Shown here: one piece after another, positions 1-8,917 of the stretch
How the letters are laid out: the number at the start of each line of letters is the position of its first letter
How positions within the stretch are numbered: the stretch's first letter is position 1
From: Clostridia bacterium
Lineage (GTDB): Bacteria > Bacillota_A > Clostridia > Oscillospirales > CAG-272
DNA: 64,000 nucleotides
Assembly (NCBI GenBank): GCA_017452945.1
Contig: JAFTLD010000015.1
Location: 15,191-79,190 of the forward strand
Direction: 5' to 3'
Notes under the pieces: generated by a model
What the model saw: the letters and a program-made list of their open reading frames with translations, nothing else
Told to the model about the DNA's origin: nothing
Database searches by the model: none
Program-made: the position numbers and the translations under genes

Positions 1-1296
1 AATACGCTGATCCGTCAGATCGAGCAGCAAGCGATCTCGCTTGAGCCGGACGCCTATTACGAGCAGCTGATCATGGGACAGAGAAGCAGTATTTTCAATT
101 ATCAGACCGAGATTGAGCAGTATCGCGCAGAGCTGGATAACCCCGAAAACGAACTGAACGAATATCAGATTGCCTCGCTGAACGCTGCGATCGAAAGAGA
201 TGAGAAGCTGATCGGGTACTGTGAGCAGATCATAGAAGCCTATACGTATCTCAAAGAAAATGATGCAAGCCCCGATAGCCAAGCGTTTTCGATCGTCAAA
301 AACGTACTGCCGGTCTTTTTGGAATCTGATCTGTACGGCGGCAGTGGCTTGCTTGAGCAGCTGATTGACTTGGACGATGCGCCCGTGCTTTTGCAAAAGG
401 CGGTTGAGAGCGCAAACTCGCACAGAGAGCATGTGAAGCAAAAGGCACTGATCGCGTTGGAATACGCGTATAAGAACGACGCTATGATTGAGGGCATGGG
501 TGCCAGCGGTGCCAAGGGAGCATTTGTAAGCAATTTGTCCATTGCAGCCTTTATGATCACAGCCGTCACCATTGTGCTGGCCAGCATGATCCTCTCCCGT
601 GAATTTGCTACGGGAACGGTCAGACTATGGGTCATTCGTCCCAAAACGCGTTCCAAGCTGCTGGGCTCCAAGATTGCAACGCTGTTGCTCTACATAGCGG
701 GCATGATGCTGATCTGCTTTGGTATCACGTATGCCTTTGCGCTGATCAATCATGTGTTGGATCTGTTCTTCTATGGCGAGAGCACGCTGTTTGTGCCGTA
801 TTACGGTGTCATTTTCAATCAAACAGTTGCCATTCCCGCTATTTTTGAGCACGTTTGGATGCTGATCGTGCTGACGCTGCCCATTATGCTGTTTGCTATG
901 CTGTGTTTGTTGATCAGCGTGTTGACCAAAAAGGGTGTGCTTGGCATCGTGCTCGGTATGCTCGTTTTGATGTTTGCTTCGGATATTCAGGCCGTGGTAC
1001 TGGTTGTTGCCAATTATACGGGCGGATTCGGATATTTGCTGCAGGCAACTGTCCTGCCGTATCTGAGTATGGATGCCCTGCTTTGTTCGCCCATGGATTA
1101 TGCTCTTTCGACTTATACGAGCGGCTCGAGCATTCTGGAACTTTTGGATCTCAAGTCCTTGCTGATGGGACAGTTGTGGGGAACCATGCCGTATGAGTGC
1201 TCCACGATCGTAGGGGTTTTGGTGCTTGCATTGCATATTGTGCTGCTGATATATGCAAGCCTTTGGGCGTTCAAGAGAATGCAGATCAAGAATTAA
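1..1296 (+). CDS. ABC-2 type transporter permease, 5'-truncated by window edge
   Basis: The frame is open from base 1 (NTLIRQIEQQ...), so the real start is upstream and the ATG at 73 is internal. The first ~175 visible codons are hydrophilic, helical and Glu/Gln rich; then follow about six hydrophobic segments, starting with SIAAFMITAVTIVLASMILSR and the conserved-looking REFATGTVRLWVIRPKTR loop typical of ABC-2 permeases of the NatB/YhaP kind, in which a large external loop separates TM1 from the rest. The product should be a polytopic membrane subunit of an ABC exporter whose ATPase lies upstream, outside the window. The gene ends just before a strong terminator. Substrate cannot be told from sequence. 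Confidence 0.85.
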   Translation, partial: NTLIRQIEQQAISLEPDAYYEQLIMGQRSSIFNYQTEIEQYRAELDNPENELNEYQIASLNAAIERDEKLIGYCEQIIEAYTYLKENDASPDSQAFSIVKNVLPVFLESDLYGGSGLLEQLIDLDDAPVLLQKAVESANSHREHVKQKALIALEYAYKNDAMIEGMGASGAKGAFVSNLSIAAFMITAVTIVLASMILSREFATGTVRLWVIRPKTRSKLLGSKIATLLLYIAGMMLICFGITYAFALINHVLDLFFYGESTLFVPYYGVIFNQTVAIPAIFEHVWMLIVLTLPIMLFAMLCLLISVLTKKGVLGIVLGMLVLMFASDIQAVVLVVANYTGGFGYLLQATVLPYLSMDALLCSPMDYALSTYTSGSSILELLDLKSLLMGQLWGTMPYECSTIVGVLVLALHIVLLIYASLWAFKRMQIKN

Positions 1297-1311
1297 GGTC
1301 ACTTTGACAGC

Positions 1312-1338
1312 GGACCGGGCTCATTTTGGGCTCGGTCC
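1312..1338 (+). terminator. Rho-independent terminator after the ABC permease
   Basis: An 11-bp stem (GGACCGGGCTC with GGGCTCGGTCC, two G-T pairs) with a five-base loop is followed by TTTTG. It sits 16 bases after the permease stop and before the next promoter. Confidence 0.85.
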
Positions 1339-1352
1339 TTTTGTATTCGGTC

Positions 1353-1381
1353 TTGCAACGTGCGAAAAAATGTGATATACT
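1353..1381 (+). promoter_or_regulatory. Putative sigma-A promoter of the rhamnosidase-like gene
   Basis: TTGCAA (1353-1358), 17-base spacer, TATACT (1376-1381), about 30 bases before the start codon at 1411, which has a good SD (GGGAGGTG). Confidence 0.65.
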
Positions 1382-1410
1382 AACGTCAGAGCTTCACAGG
1401 GAGGTGCCTT

Positions 1411-3402
1411 ATGCAGCCTTTATTCATTTGTCATCCCGATTTTGCGAACGTCGTGCCGCAAAATCCGTTTCATAAGCAATTTGGAGAGCATACTCCGATG
1501 GTGCAGGATCCCGCCCTGCAAAACAGGCACGTGCTGTTTCGCCGCCGCGCCGTATTGCCGCCGTTCAAGACGGCTACGCTGCGTATCACGGCAGACGATT
1601 ATTACAAGCTTTACATAGGCGGCCGCTTTGTGAGTATGGGGCCTGCGCCCGCATATCCGCGGCATTATTTTTATAACGAGATCGACGTGACAGATTACCT
1701 TGTCGAGGGCGAGAACACCTTTGCGGTACACGTGCTGTATCAGGGGCTTGTCAACCGCGTGTGGGTGTCGGGGGACGGGCGGCATATGCTGTATTTTGAT
1801 CTGTATCTGGACGGTGAGCGCGTGCTTGTCAGCGATACGGATTGGCTGTGTGCTGATCACACTGCTTATACCGCCATGGGCAAGGTGGGCTACGATACCG
1901 CGTTTTTGGAGCGGTACGACAGTCGCGCGCCCGAGGTTGGATTTGAGCAGCCCGCGTTTGACGACGGCTCGTGGCAGCATGCAGCCGTGTATGCCAACGC
2001 GGATTACAAGCTGCAAAGGCAACCGACCGCGCAGATAGAGGTATACCGCACGGTTCCCAAGGAGCAGCGTACCATTGAGGGTGGCGTGCTGCTGGATTTT
2101 GGCAGAGAGGCGGTTGGATATCTGTCTTTGCATGTCCAAGGACGTGCAGGTGACGTGATCATTGTGCGCTGTGCCGAGGAGCTTGACGAACAGGGAAGAG
2201 CACGCTATCAGATGCGCTGCGGTTGCACTTATGAGGAAGAGTGGATCCTTTCGGGTGGTGACGATATGCTGGATCACTTTGATTACAAGGCGTTCCGTTA
2301 TGCCGAGGTGCTGCTGCCCCAAGGGGCTGTGCGGACCGATGCGGCTATGACCGTGCGGCATTGCCCATGCACCGAACGTGCCGAATATCCTACCGACAAT
2401 GATGACCTTGTGCGCGTTCTGCGCCTTTGTGCCGATACGGTCAAGTACGGCACGCAGGAGATATATCCCGACTGTCCCACGCGCGAAAAGGGACAGTATC
2501 TTGGTGACGTGGCCGTGTCTGCAAGGGCGCAGGCAACTCTGACGGGTGATACAGCGATGATCAAAAAAGCCATTCTTGATTTTTGCGCCACCTCCTGTGT
2601 CTGTCCGGGGCTGATGGCGGTTTCAACCAGCTCGTATATGCAGGAAATCGCGGATTATTCTTTGCAATTTCCGGCACTTGTGTGTTGGGTGTACGCCATG
2701 GACGGGGATCTTGATTTCGTGCGCGAGGTCGAGCCGTATGCCACGGGCGTGTACCGATATTTTTTGCGCTATACAAACGAGGACGGCTTGCTTGACGGTG
2801 TGAGTGATAAGTGGAATTTGGTCGACTGGCCTGCCAATCTGCGTGACGGCTATGATTTCGAGCTGCCCGCGAACGGTGTACCGAGCGGAGTACATAACGT
2901 CATCAACGCCTTCTGGTGCGGGATGCTGTCTGCTATGGACGAGATCTATGAAATTCTGGGTATGCCGCAAACAGGGATGACCGAACAGGTCAAGGCCGCG
3001 TTTGTCGATGCCTTTTATTCGGATGCGTTGGGGCTTTACGTGGATGCTCCCGGCAGCAGCCATGCAGCCGTACATTCCAATCTTTTGCCGCTGCTCTTTG
3101 ATATCGGCACGCAGGATAAGGCATTGCAGGGCCGCCTTTGCGATTACGTTGTGCAAAAAGGGCTGTCTTGCATGGGTGTTTATATGGCGTATTTTGCGCT
3201 GGCCGCGCTGGTCAAGCACGACAGATACGAGGATGCCGTGCGCCTTGCCACAGATCCGCGCTGCTGGCTGAATATGTTGGCGGAAGGGGCAACCACCACC
3301 TTTGAAGCATGGGGCAAGGATCAGAAATGGAATACCAGCCTGTTCCATCCTTGGGCAAGCGCACCCTTGATCGTTTTCGCAAAAAATATTCGTGTTTATT
3401 AA
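1411..3402 (+). CDS. Alpha-L-rhamnosidase-like glycoside hydrolase (GH78-type)
   Basis: 663 residues without signal peptide or membrane segment, so probably cytoplasmic. Residues ~50-190 look like the N-terminal beta-sandwich of bacterial rhamnosidases (ITADDYYKLYIGG, NEIDVTDYL). Next comes a second beta-domain (LLDFGREAVGYLSL), then an all-alpha (alpha/alpha)6 barrel. The run YPDCPTREKGQYLGD at ~352-366 matches the GH78 signature in which acidic residues of the D-C-P-x-R-x-x and G-D elements serve catalysis. The expected reaction is hydrolysis of terminal alpha-L-rhamnosyl residues from oligosaccharides taken up by the cell. At 663 residues it is shorter than many GH78 enzymes (700-1000), mainly at the N-terminus. 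It is monocistronic, between its own promoter and the promoter of the next gene. Substrate identity is inference. Confidence 0.8.
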   Translation: MQPLFICHPDFANVVPQNPFHKQFGEHTPMVQDPALQNRHVLFRRRAVLPPFKTATLRITADDYYKLYIGGRFVSMGPAPAYPRHYFYNEIDVTDYLVEGENTFAVHVLYQGLVNRVWVSGDGRHMLYFDLYLDGERVLVSDTDWLCADHTAYTAMGKVGYDTAFLERYDSRAPEVGFEQPAFDDGSWQHAAVYANADYKLQRQPTAQIEVYRTVPKEQRTIEGGVLLDFGREAVGYLSLHVQGRAGDVIIVRCAEELDEQGRARYQMRCGCTYEEEWILSGGDDMLDHFDYKAFRYAEVLLPQGAVRTDAAMTVRHCPCTERAEYPTDNDDLVRVLRLCADTVKYGTQEIYPDCPTREKGQYLGDVAVSARAQATLTGDTAMIKKAILDFCATSCVCPGLMAVSTSSYMQEIADYSLQFPALVCWVYAMDGDLDFVREVEPYATGVYRYFLRYTNEDGLLDGVSDKWNLVDWPANLRDGYDFELPANGVPSGVHNVINAFWCGMLSAMDEIYEILGMPQTGMTEQVKAAFVDAFYSDALGLYVDAPGSSHAAVHSNLLPLLFDIGTQDKALQGRLCDYVVQKGLSCMGVYMAYFALAALVKHDRYEDAVRLATDPRCWLNMLAEGATTTFEAWGKDQKWNTSLFHPWASAPLIVFAKNIRVY

Positions 3403-3414
3403 GGCAAAATCTTC

Positions 3415-3443
3415 TTGCATTTGCGCATGACTTATGCTATAAT
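3415..3443 (+). promoter_or_regulatory. Putative promoter of the phosphodiester glycosidase gene
   Basis: TTGCAT (3415-3420), 17-base spacer, TATAAT (3438-3443), 37 bases before the ATG at 3481; SD AAGAAAGGAAC follows. Confidence 0.75.
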
Positions 3444-3480
3444 GAGGTCACAACAATATTGTTAAGAAAGGAACGGTTTT

Positions 3481-5700
3481 ATGAAATCCTTTGTAAGAAT
3501 CTTTTCCGTCCTGCTTTGTGCGATCATGATTGCGGCAGCGCTTTCTACCGCTGTTTTCGCAGTCAATCAGCCAACGGGTATGGACAAAAGCGCAACCGAA
3601 GAGATCAAGGTGGACGGACAGGGAACAGGCGTGAACCTGACGCAGTTCTCTCTGACCTCGGGCTCGGTGTATGCAAACAGCACGTCGGGTCTGCTCAACG
3701 TCATTGAGATCGATCCCTCCAACACCAACGTATCCATCAAGGTACTCAACTGCGGTGATTACACCTGGTCCAAGAACACCATGGGCAATGCAGCAGTCAA
3801 GTACAACGAAGCAACCGGTAATGGCACGGTCATCGCTGCTATGAACGGTGATCCCTGGATCGTGTACCACACGGACTATGACGGTGATGGCGAAGCTGCT
3901 ACCGGCCCTGCTGTCAAGCACGTATCGGTTTCCAGAGGTCTGATGATCAAGAACGGTGAGATCTGGGCAACCGCACAGATCAGTGATGAAAACTATCTTG
4001 CGAAGAAAGATAACGTTGAGCGCGGTACAGGTGCTTCAAACCAACCTATCTTCGGCGTTAAGAAGGACGGCACAGCTGTCATTGGCTGTCCCAACATTCA
4101 GATCAAGATCAAGAATACCACCACCTCTGGTCAGACCAATGCCGCAGGCATTAACCGTCTGCCCGCTCCCAACTCTACCATTTTGTATAACCAGCGTTGC
4201 GGCACTGAGTCGTTCGCTTTTGAAGATGCATACGAGATCTACGTCAAATGCAACAAGACTGCATTCGGTATCGGCCAGACTGTGACCGGTACGGTTACAC
4301 ATATCTTTGAGAGCGGTGATACTGCCGAACGTCCCGCAATCGACGCGCAGACCGTTGTTATTTCCGCAAGAGGTAACGCGATCAAGCAGCAGAAGGGCAA
4401 GTATTCTGTTGGCGACAAGATCTCCATTTCTTGTAACGTGAGCACCGATAAGATGTATCTGAGCAAGGCAGCCGATTGGAACGACGTTGTTGAGGCTACC
4501 GGCGGTTTCTATACCTTGATCGAAAAGGGTGTACATAAGGGTCAGGAGCTGACCACCAATTATCCTTGCACCATTGTGGGTGTCAAGGAGGATGGCACCA
4601 TTATGCTGATCTCCACCACTACGCAGGCTGACGGCTCGCGCGCTGCATGCCAGATGAAGAACATGCAGGAGCTGGTAGATGAGCTGGGCTGCTATACCGC
4701 AATCATGTTTGACGGCGGCGGCTCTACGCAAATGGTCACACTTGAGGGGAATCAGTACGTCAGAAGATGCTCGGTTTCGGACGGCACCAACAGCGTGCGC
4801 AGCGTCATCAGCGGTCTTGCCGTTGTGTATAACAATGCAAATCTTTCTCCCGAAAACCACGATACGTACGGTATTAAATTCCTTGACGGTCTGGGACTCC
4901 AGTCCACTTACGGAGAGCCCGAGGCTCCCGATCCCTCTGCGCCTCATATTCAGGCAGGCCCCTCTTACGCTTACTATTACGTCGGTGACGTTTCGTATAT
5001 CAACGGCAAGGGCGTGGACGGTACGGATGAAGCGTATATCGATCTTGTCGGTATGAGAGATCCGAACTATAATTCCTCCTGGTCCGCAGAGCAGAAGGCT
5101 GAGGCAATCCAACCCGCAATTCTGGACGGCTCCACCCTTACGCTGGGTGAGGATTATATGTTGACCATCAGCGGTTATGCCTTTGCAAACGGCTCTCAGA
5201 AAAAGATCCTGTACTCCTTGGATCAGCAGAACTGGTTTGAGGTACAGGGCGGCACTTATTCCGATGCTTCTTCCGAGCTGACACAGACGGTTATGGCCAA
5301 CGGTTGGATCAAGAGCGCATCTGCAGGACACGCGGTATTTGAGAACGTTGGCGTGGATCTGAGTGAATACCAGGGTCAGACCGTGACCGTTTCGTTTGCG
5401 GTTACCCCCGGCGCGGATGACAAGGCATTGCACTTTTTGACCATTGAAAACCTGGCAGTACCTGCACCCGCTCCTTCCACCGAGGAGGAAACCGATCCTC
5501 CCGCAGAGGAAACGACCGAGGCAAAGACTGAGCCCGATGTAAGTGAGCAGGTCACCACAAGCGCACCTGTTACCGAAGCTCCCACCGAGCAGGTTACCGA
5601 GCCTTCCCGGGGCGGCTGCCAATCCGCTGTGTTTGGCGGCGTTGCCGTGATCGCTTGCATCACTCTTGGTGCCGTGCTGATCAAGAAGCGCGAAGATTGA
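3481..5700 (+). CDS. Secreted phosphodiester glycosidase (NAGPA-domain) protein with GGC-type C-terminal anchor
   Basis: 739 residues. Residues 1-27 form a signal peptide (KSF start, hydrophobic core, AVFA cleavage site). Residues ~75-455 resemble the NAGPA family (exopolysaccharide phosphodiester glycosidase / N-acetylglucosamine-1-phosphodiester alpha-N-acetylglucosaminidase), including the diagnostic CYTAIMFDGGGSTQM at ~403-417 and AAMNGDPW near 120. A C-terminal beta-rich module (~510-660) has the look of a carbohydrate-binding domain. Then comes a Thr/Glu/Pro-rich linker and a tail of GGCQSA (about 710), one hydrophobic helix and KKRED. That tail recurs on the protein at 14565-17975. Likely role: removal or exchange of phosphodiester-linked sugars on wall polymers at the cell surface; the precise substrate is unknown. 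Confidence 0.82.
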   Translation: MKSFVRIFSVLLCAIMIAAALSTAVFAVNQPTGMDKSATEEIKVDGQGTGVNLTQFSLTSGSVYANSTSGLLNVIEIDPSNTNVSIKVLNCGDYTWSKNTMGNAAVKYNEATGNGTVIAAMNGDPWIVYHTDYDGDGEAATGPAVKHVSVSRGLMIKNGEIWATAQISDENYLAKKDNVERGTGASNQPIFGVKKDGTAVIGCPNIQIKIKNTTTSGQTNAAGINRLPAPNSTILYNQRCGTESFAFEDAYEIYVKCNKTAFGIGQTVTGTVTHIFESGDTAERPAIDAQTVVISARGNAIKQQKGKYSVGDKISISCNVSTDKMYLSKAADWNDVVEATGGFYTLIEKGVHKGQELTTNYPCTIVGVKEDGTIMLISTTTQADGSRAACQMKNMQELVDELGCYTAIMFDGGGSTQMVTLEGNQYVRRCSVSDGTNSVRSVISGLAVVYNNANLSPENHDTYGIKFLDGLGLQSTYGEPEAPDPSAPHIQAGPSYAYYYVGDVSYINGKGVDGTDEAYIDLVGMRDPNYNSSWSAEQKAEAIQPAILDGSTLTLGEDYMLTISGYAFANGSQKKILYSLDQQNWFEVQGGTYSDASSELTQTVMANGWIKSASAGHAVFENVGVDLSEYQGQTVTVSFAVTPGADDKALHFLTIENLAVPAPAPSTEEETDPPAEETTEAKTEPDVSEQVTTSAPVTEAPTEQVTEPSRGGCQSAVFGGVAVIACITLGAVLIKKRED

Positions 5701-5720
5701 AGATTCATGATATAAAAAGC

Positions 5721-5749
5721 AAAAAGGTCGAGGATTTCTCGACCTTTTT
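5721..5749. terminator. Bidirectional terminator between convergent genes
   Basis: AAAAAGGTCGAG (5721-5732), loop GATTT, CTCGACCTTTTT (5738-5749). A-run and T-run on either side make it usable by the phosphodiester glycosidase gene and by the minus-strand gene ending at 5753. Confidence 0.9.
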
Positions 5750-5752
5750 GTG

Positions 5753-6169
5753 TTATACATCTTCTTTTTCGAGCTCCTCGATCAGGGAAAGGATCTCGGG
5801 AGCAATCTGCTTTTTGCGCTTTTCGCTGACCGCACGATAGACCGGGTAAGCACAAATGGCAATGGCAAGACCTGCGATCCCAACGGCAATACCGATCGGT
5901 GTTGTGTAGATACCCAGATTGAGATAAGTCCCGAATTCCTCGACCATGACCGCACTCATGCCGGTCCCCATGATCAGTGTGCCGATCGTGCCGATTGCGA
6001 TCGAAGCGGAGCTGGCGTAGCCTTGGACGCTGGCATCAAGATCATGCAAGCGCTTGAGCTTGTGATCCTTGGCGTTGACTTCGTATTTTTTACGAATGCG
6101 TGAGATCTCATCCTTGTCCTTGGCGCTGTATGTGTATATAAATTCCTGTTGATCGTTATTCTGATTCAC
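5753..6169 (-). CDS. Small two-helix membrane protein, paralogue of 8918-9283
   Basis: 138 residues. A charged N-terminal half (RIRKKYEVNAKDHKLKRLHDLD) is followed by two hydrophobic segments (~55-78 and ~88-112) and a charged tail. Its core IMGTGMSAVM ... IGIAVGIAGL ... AYPVYRA ... RKKQIAPEIL is clearly shared with the protein at 8918-9283, so the two are paralogues. Family name not recognised with certainty; function unknown. It is the last gene of an overlapping four-gene operon with a response regulator, a histidine kinase and a polytopic membrane protein (14-base overlap with the gene before it), which suggests it is an output or accessory of that sensory system. Confidence 0.75.
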   Translation of the reverse strand: MNQNNDQQEFIYTYSAKDKDEISRIRKKYEVNAKDHKLKRLHDLDASVQGYASSASIAIGTIGTLIMGTGMSAVMVEEFGTYLNLGIYTTPIGIAVGIAGLAIAICAYPVYRAVSEKRKKQIAPEILSLIEELEKEDV

Positions 6170-7058
6170 GTTGATTCTCCGTAATTTTGATTTTTTTAAT
6201 GCGCTTGGATGCGCGGATGATCATATAAATTCCCAAACCTAAAACAAAAGCGGTCACCGCAAGCCCTGTCAGCAGCGTCATAAGCGGTTTGAATTCAGTA
6301 TCTCCTTCAGCTCCAAAGGCTGCAAGCATGGAATTTTCCAGCGTCAGCATCGAAACTGCTGAGGTCGCAAGGCTGATCACCTTGGCAGCAGAGAACAAAG
6401 GGCTTTTGAATTTGCTGTATTTGACTACGTTGATGATAGCCAGCGTCATAAGCGTAAAGGTGGAGGCCGCCATGGTAATGGTGGTGATCTGGTGATGAAC
6501 CACCTCGTGTCCCTGCACGCTGATCATCCAGACGATGGCAGAGAGTGCCAGGTTCATGACCACCAGCATAATACCGCAGAAGCGGTAACGGCTCCATTGC
6601 GCGCGCATGCCTTGATCGGGCGCGGTGGAGTGTACGTCACGCAGTAGAAACAGGCGCATAATGGCCAGCAAAAAGTAGTAGGCTGCGAAGGCAAAATACC
6701 AGGTAGAGGAGTGCCAGATGCCAAGGCAGAGCTGGAAAATGGCGTAGGCTGCGTTATAAGCAAAATTGCCGTAAAGCGAGATTTTGATGCGCAGGGTTGC
6801 ATCGTTGGAATAACGGTGCAGATATTTGTTGTTGTTTTTGAAGTTCTTGAAAAATCGAATGAGGGTGGGGATGCGGATGCATGCAACCGAGAGCGAGTAA
6901 AAGGAGAACACGTAGGTCACGTAAGCAACCGGGTGCTCGGAGCGGTCGCGCATGAAGGTGATGATCAGCAGCACGGTTGAGATCGCGGTAAACAGCAAAA
7001 TCAGCAGCGGATGCGGATAAAGCAGATGAAGGCCGATTTTTTTGAGTTTGTGTTTCAT
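6156..7058 (-). CDS. Polytopic membrane protein of unknown function in a two-component operon
   Basis: 300 residues from the ATG at 7058 (MKHKLKK), preferred over the upstream in-frame ATG at 7109 because GAGGT lies 7 bases before it and the longer version would run into the kinase gene. About eight hydrophobic segments (LLILLFTAISTVLLI, TYVFSFYSLSVACI, WYFAFAAYYFLLAIM and others) and short loops; no recognised catalytic motif. It starts 5 bases after the kinase stop codon and overlaps the next gene by 14 bases, so the genes are surely co-transcribed. It may be a sensor partner or the target of the regulation; no family assigned. Confidence 0.75.
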   Translation of the reverse strand: MKHKLKKIGLHLLYPHPLLILLFTAISTVLLIITFMRDRSEHPVAYVTYVFSFYSLSVACIRIPTLIRFFKNFKNNNKYLHRYSNDATLRIKISLYGNFAYNAAYAIFQLCLGIWHSSTWYFAFAAYYFLLAIMRLFLLRDVHSTAPDQGMRAQWSRYRFCGIMLVVMNLALSAIVWMISVQGHEVVHHQITTITMAASTFTLMTLAIINVVKYSKFKSPLFSAAKVISLATSAVSMLTLENSMLAAFGAEGDTEFKPLMTLLTGLAVTAFVLGLGIYMIIRASKRIKKIKITENQRESE

Positions 7059-7063
7059 AGCAA

Positions 7064-8116
7064 TTACCTCAGAAAGAGAGTGACGGTGAAGGTACTTCCA
7101 ACTCCGCATTGGCTCTGCACGCGGATCTCGCCCTGCACAATGTCGATGACGCGCTTGACCAGCGTCAAGCCAAGTCCGTTGCCTTGCGTGGCACGCGAGG
7201 TGTCACCCTGATAGAACTTTTCAAAGATGTGCGCACCTACCTCGGGGCTCATGCCGCAGCCCGTGTCGCTGACCTTGACTGTGACGGCCTCGTCGGTAGC
7301 GGACATGGACAGAGAAACCGTACCACCGTCCTCAGTAAATTTGAACGCATTGGAGAGCAGGTTATTCCACACCAGCAAAAGCAACTCGGCATCTTCTGTG
7401 ATACAAACGTCGTCCTGAATATCGGTTTCGATGGTGATATTGCGCCTCTCCCAGATTTCTTCAAATTGGAGCAGACATTCGCAAAGCTGCTCACCCAGAT
7501 CGTATTTGTGCTTTTGAGGATAGATCTGCTGATTTTCCAAGCGGTTGAGCTTGAGAATGTTGGTCATCATCAGTGCTAAGCGCTGCGAGCCCAGCGTGAC
7601 CTGCTTGGCATATTCAATGCGCGTTTCGGTGTCCAGCTCGGGATCCTGCAAGAGCGTGCCGTAATTGCTGATAACAGAGAGGGGGGTTTTCATCTCATGC
7701 GAAATGTTGGCCATAAAATCGGTACGCAGCGTTTCAATGCCCGAAAGCTCGTTGGCCAGCTTGTTGATATTCTGCTCGATCTCACCAAAGGGCGCGGGCG
7801 CGATCTGCACGTAGTGCTGTGGGATGCGAGCCTTGAAGTCACCGTCTGCAAGGCGCGTCAGCACCTCCTGAATACGCTTGGAGGGACGGTCGACTGCAAC
7901 GCGGCGGCGGAAAGTATCCACAATGGTACAGATCAGCGCCAGTACGACCACGTTGACGAATACGATGGGCGCAAAGGCCCGTATGTCCTCTTCGGGCAGG
8001 GAGACCGTAGCAAAGAACACGTAAAAGGTTACTGTGACAACGCCGCCGACCAATCCGAAAAAGAGAACGCAGGAAAAGAGGAAATCGGTAACGTAATACA
8101 AAAACCCCTTTTTCAT
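7064..8116 (-). CDS. Sensor histidine kinase
   Basis: 350 residues. Two N-terminal membrane helices (~10-32 and ~45-65) bracket a very short external loop, then a HAMP-like linker (KRIQEVLTRLADGDF), the HisKA box MANISHEMKTPLS with the phospho-acceptor His at ~140, and a HATPase domain with N box (LLVWNNLLSNAFKF), G1 (DTGCGM), F and G2 (GNGLGLTLVKR) motifs. With almost no extracytoplasmic domain it may be an intramembrane-sensing kinase, or sense through the polytopic protein encoded next. The ATG overlaps the regulator's stop codon by 4 bases, so translational coupling with the regulator is expected. Input signal unknown. Confidence 0.95.
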   Translation of the reverse strand: MKKGFLYYVTDFLFSCVLFFGLVGGVVTVTFYVFFATVSLPEEDIRAFAPIVFVNVVVLALICTIVDTFRRRVAVDRPSKRIQEVLTRLADGDFKARIPQHYVQIAPAPFGEIEQNINKLANELSGIETLRTDFMANISHEMKTPLSVISNYGTLLQDPELDTETRIEYAKQVTLGSQRLALMMTNILKLNRLENQQIYPQKHKYDLGEQLCECLLQFEEIWERRNITIETDIQDDVCITEDAELLLLVWNNLLSNAFKFTEDGGTVSLSMSATDEAVTVKVSDTGCGMSPEVGAHIFEKFYQGDTSRATQGNGLGLTLVKRVIDIVQGEIRVQSQCGVGSTFTVTLFLR

Positions 8117-8784
8117 TTGATCACCGCCTTGTAGCCAAGCCCATGCACGGTCACGATCTCAAAGGATGTGCAATCCGAAAGCTTGGCGCGCAGCTTGGTC
8201 ATGTAGACGTCTACCGTGCGGGGACCCGACGCGGTGTCCGCATCCCAGAATTCGTCCATGAGCTGCGTACGGGTAAAGGTCTTTTTGGGGTAGGAGAGCA
8301 GCTTGTAGAGAATGTTGAATTCTCTTGCAGTCAGCGAGATCTCGTCCTCTCCGAGATACGCGGTGCGTTCATCCAGATCGATGGTGAAATCACCCACGGT
8401 CAGCTTGCGCTGTGCCGCAATGCCTGCTCGGCGCAAAAGTGCCCCGATGCGCAAAAGCAGAGCGTTGAAATCCACGGGCTTGACCACGTAGTCATCCGCG
8501 CCCGTCAGATATCCGCGCTGCATCGAGCCAAGGTCGTCGCGCGCGGTCATAAAGATAATGGGGATATTTTTGTCGAGCGTGCGCACGGTTTCGGCAAATT
8601 CAAAGCCGTCAATACCCGGCATCATGATGTCCGAAATGATCAGATCAAACATCTGCTTATACATGGCATCGTAAGCGTCCTGCGCGCTTGTGCAGTGTAC
8701 AGCGGTATAGCCGTTGCGCCCAAGGAAGGTGCAAAGCGTTTTGCCCAGGTTGGCGTCGTCTTCTACAACAAGTATTGCAAACAT
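8113..8784 (-). CDS. OmpR/PhoB-family response regulator
   Basis: 223 residues. Receiver domain 1-120 with the acidic pair (VVEDD), phospho-acceptor Asp in DLIISDIMMPGIDGFE (~52) and Lys in DYVVKPVDF (~102). The winged-helix DNA-binding domain covers ~128-223 (LTAREFNILYKLL, TRTQLMDEFW, RTVDVYMTKLRAKL). First gene of the operon 8784-5753. Upstream there is a TATAAT at 8816-8821 and, over the -35 region, a TGTTA direct repeat with 11-base pitch, the spacing usual for OmpR-family operators, so autoregulation is plausible. Such regulators activate or repress genes on phosphorylation by their partner kinase. Confidence 0.95.
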   Translation of the reverse strand: MFAILVVEDDANLGKTLCTFLGRNGYTAVHCTSAQDAYDAMYKQMFDLIISDIMMPGIDGFEFAETVRTLDKNIPIIFMTARDDLGSMQRGYLTGADDYVVKPVDFNALLLRIGALLRRAGIAAQRKLTVGDFTIDLDERTAYLGEDEISLTAREFNILYKLLSYPKKTFTRTQLMDEFWDADTASGPRTVDVYMTKLRAKLSDCTSFEIVTVHGLGYKAVIK

Positions 8785-8815
8785 AAAATCTTCTCCTTTT
8801 TGGCATATATAGACT

Positions 8816-8846
8816 ATTATACCACGGAAATGTTAAGATTTTGTTA
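8816..8846 (-). promoter_or_regulatory. Promoter and candidate operator of the two-component operon
   Basis: On the minus strand the -10 is TATAAT (8816-8821). The -35 region is poor but covered by two direct TGTTA half-sites (plus strand 8831-8835 and 8842-8846, 11-base pitch) inside the 16-base word GAAATGTTAAGATTTT (8827-8842). The same word recurs at 9349-9364. A poor -35 overlapped by a two-turn direct repeat is how OmpR-type activators usually work; this is inference from spacing only. Confidence 0.5.
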
Positions 8847-8917
8847 GTGTTTGCGTAAAAACAACGACAAGAGCAAAAAGTATGGAACAGAGAGCACTCT
8901 GTTCCACGTTATTTTAT

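Noticed and set aside
4036..5760. 574-codon open frame antisense to the phosphodiester glycosidase gene
   Set aside because: The sense frame has signal peptide, family motifs, promoter and SD; the antisense frame has none.
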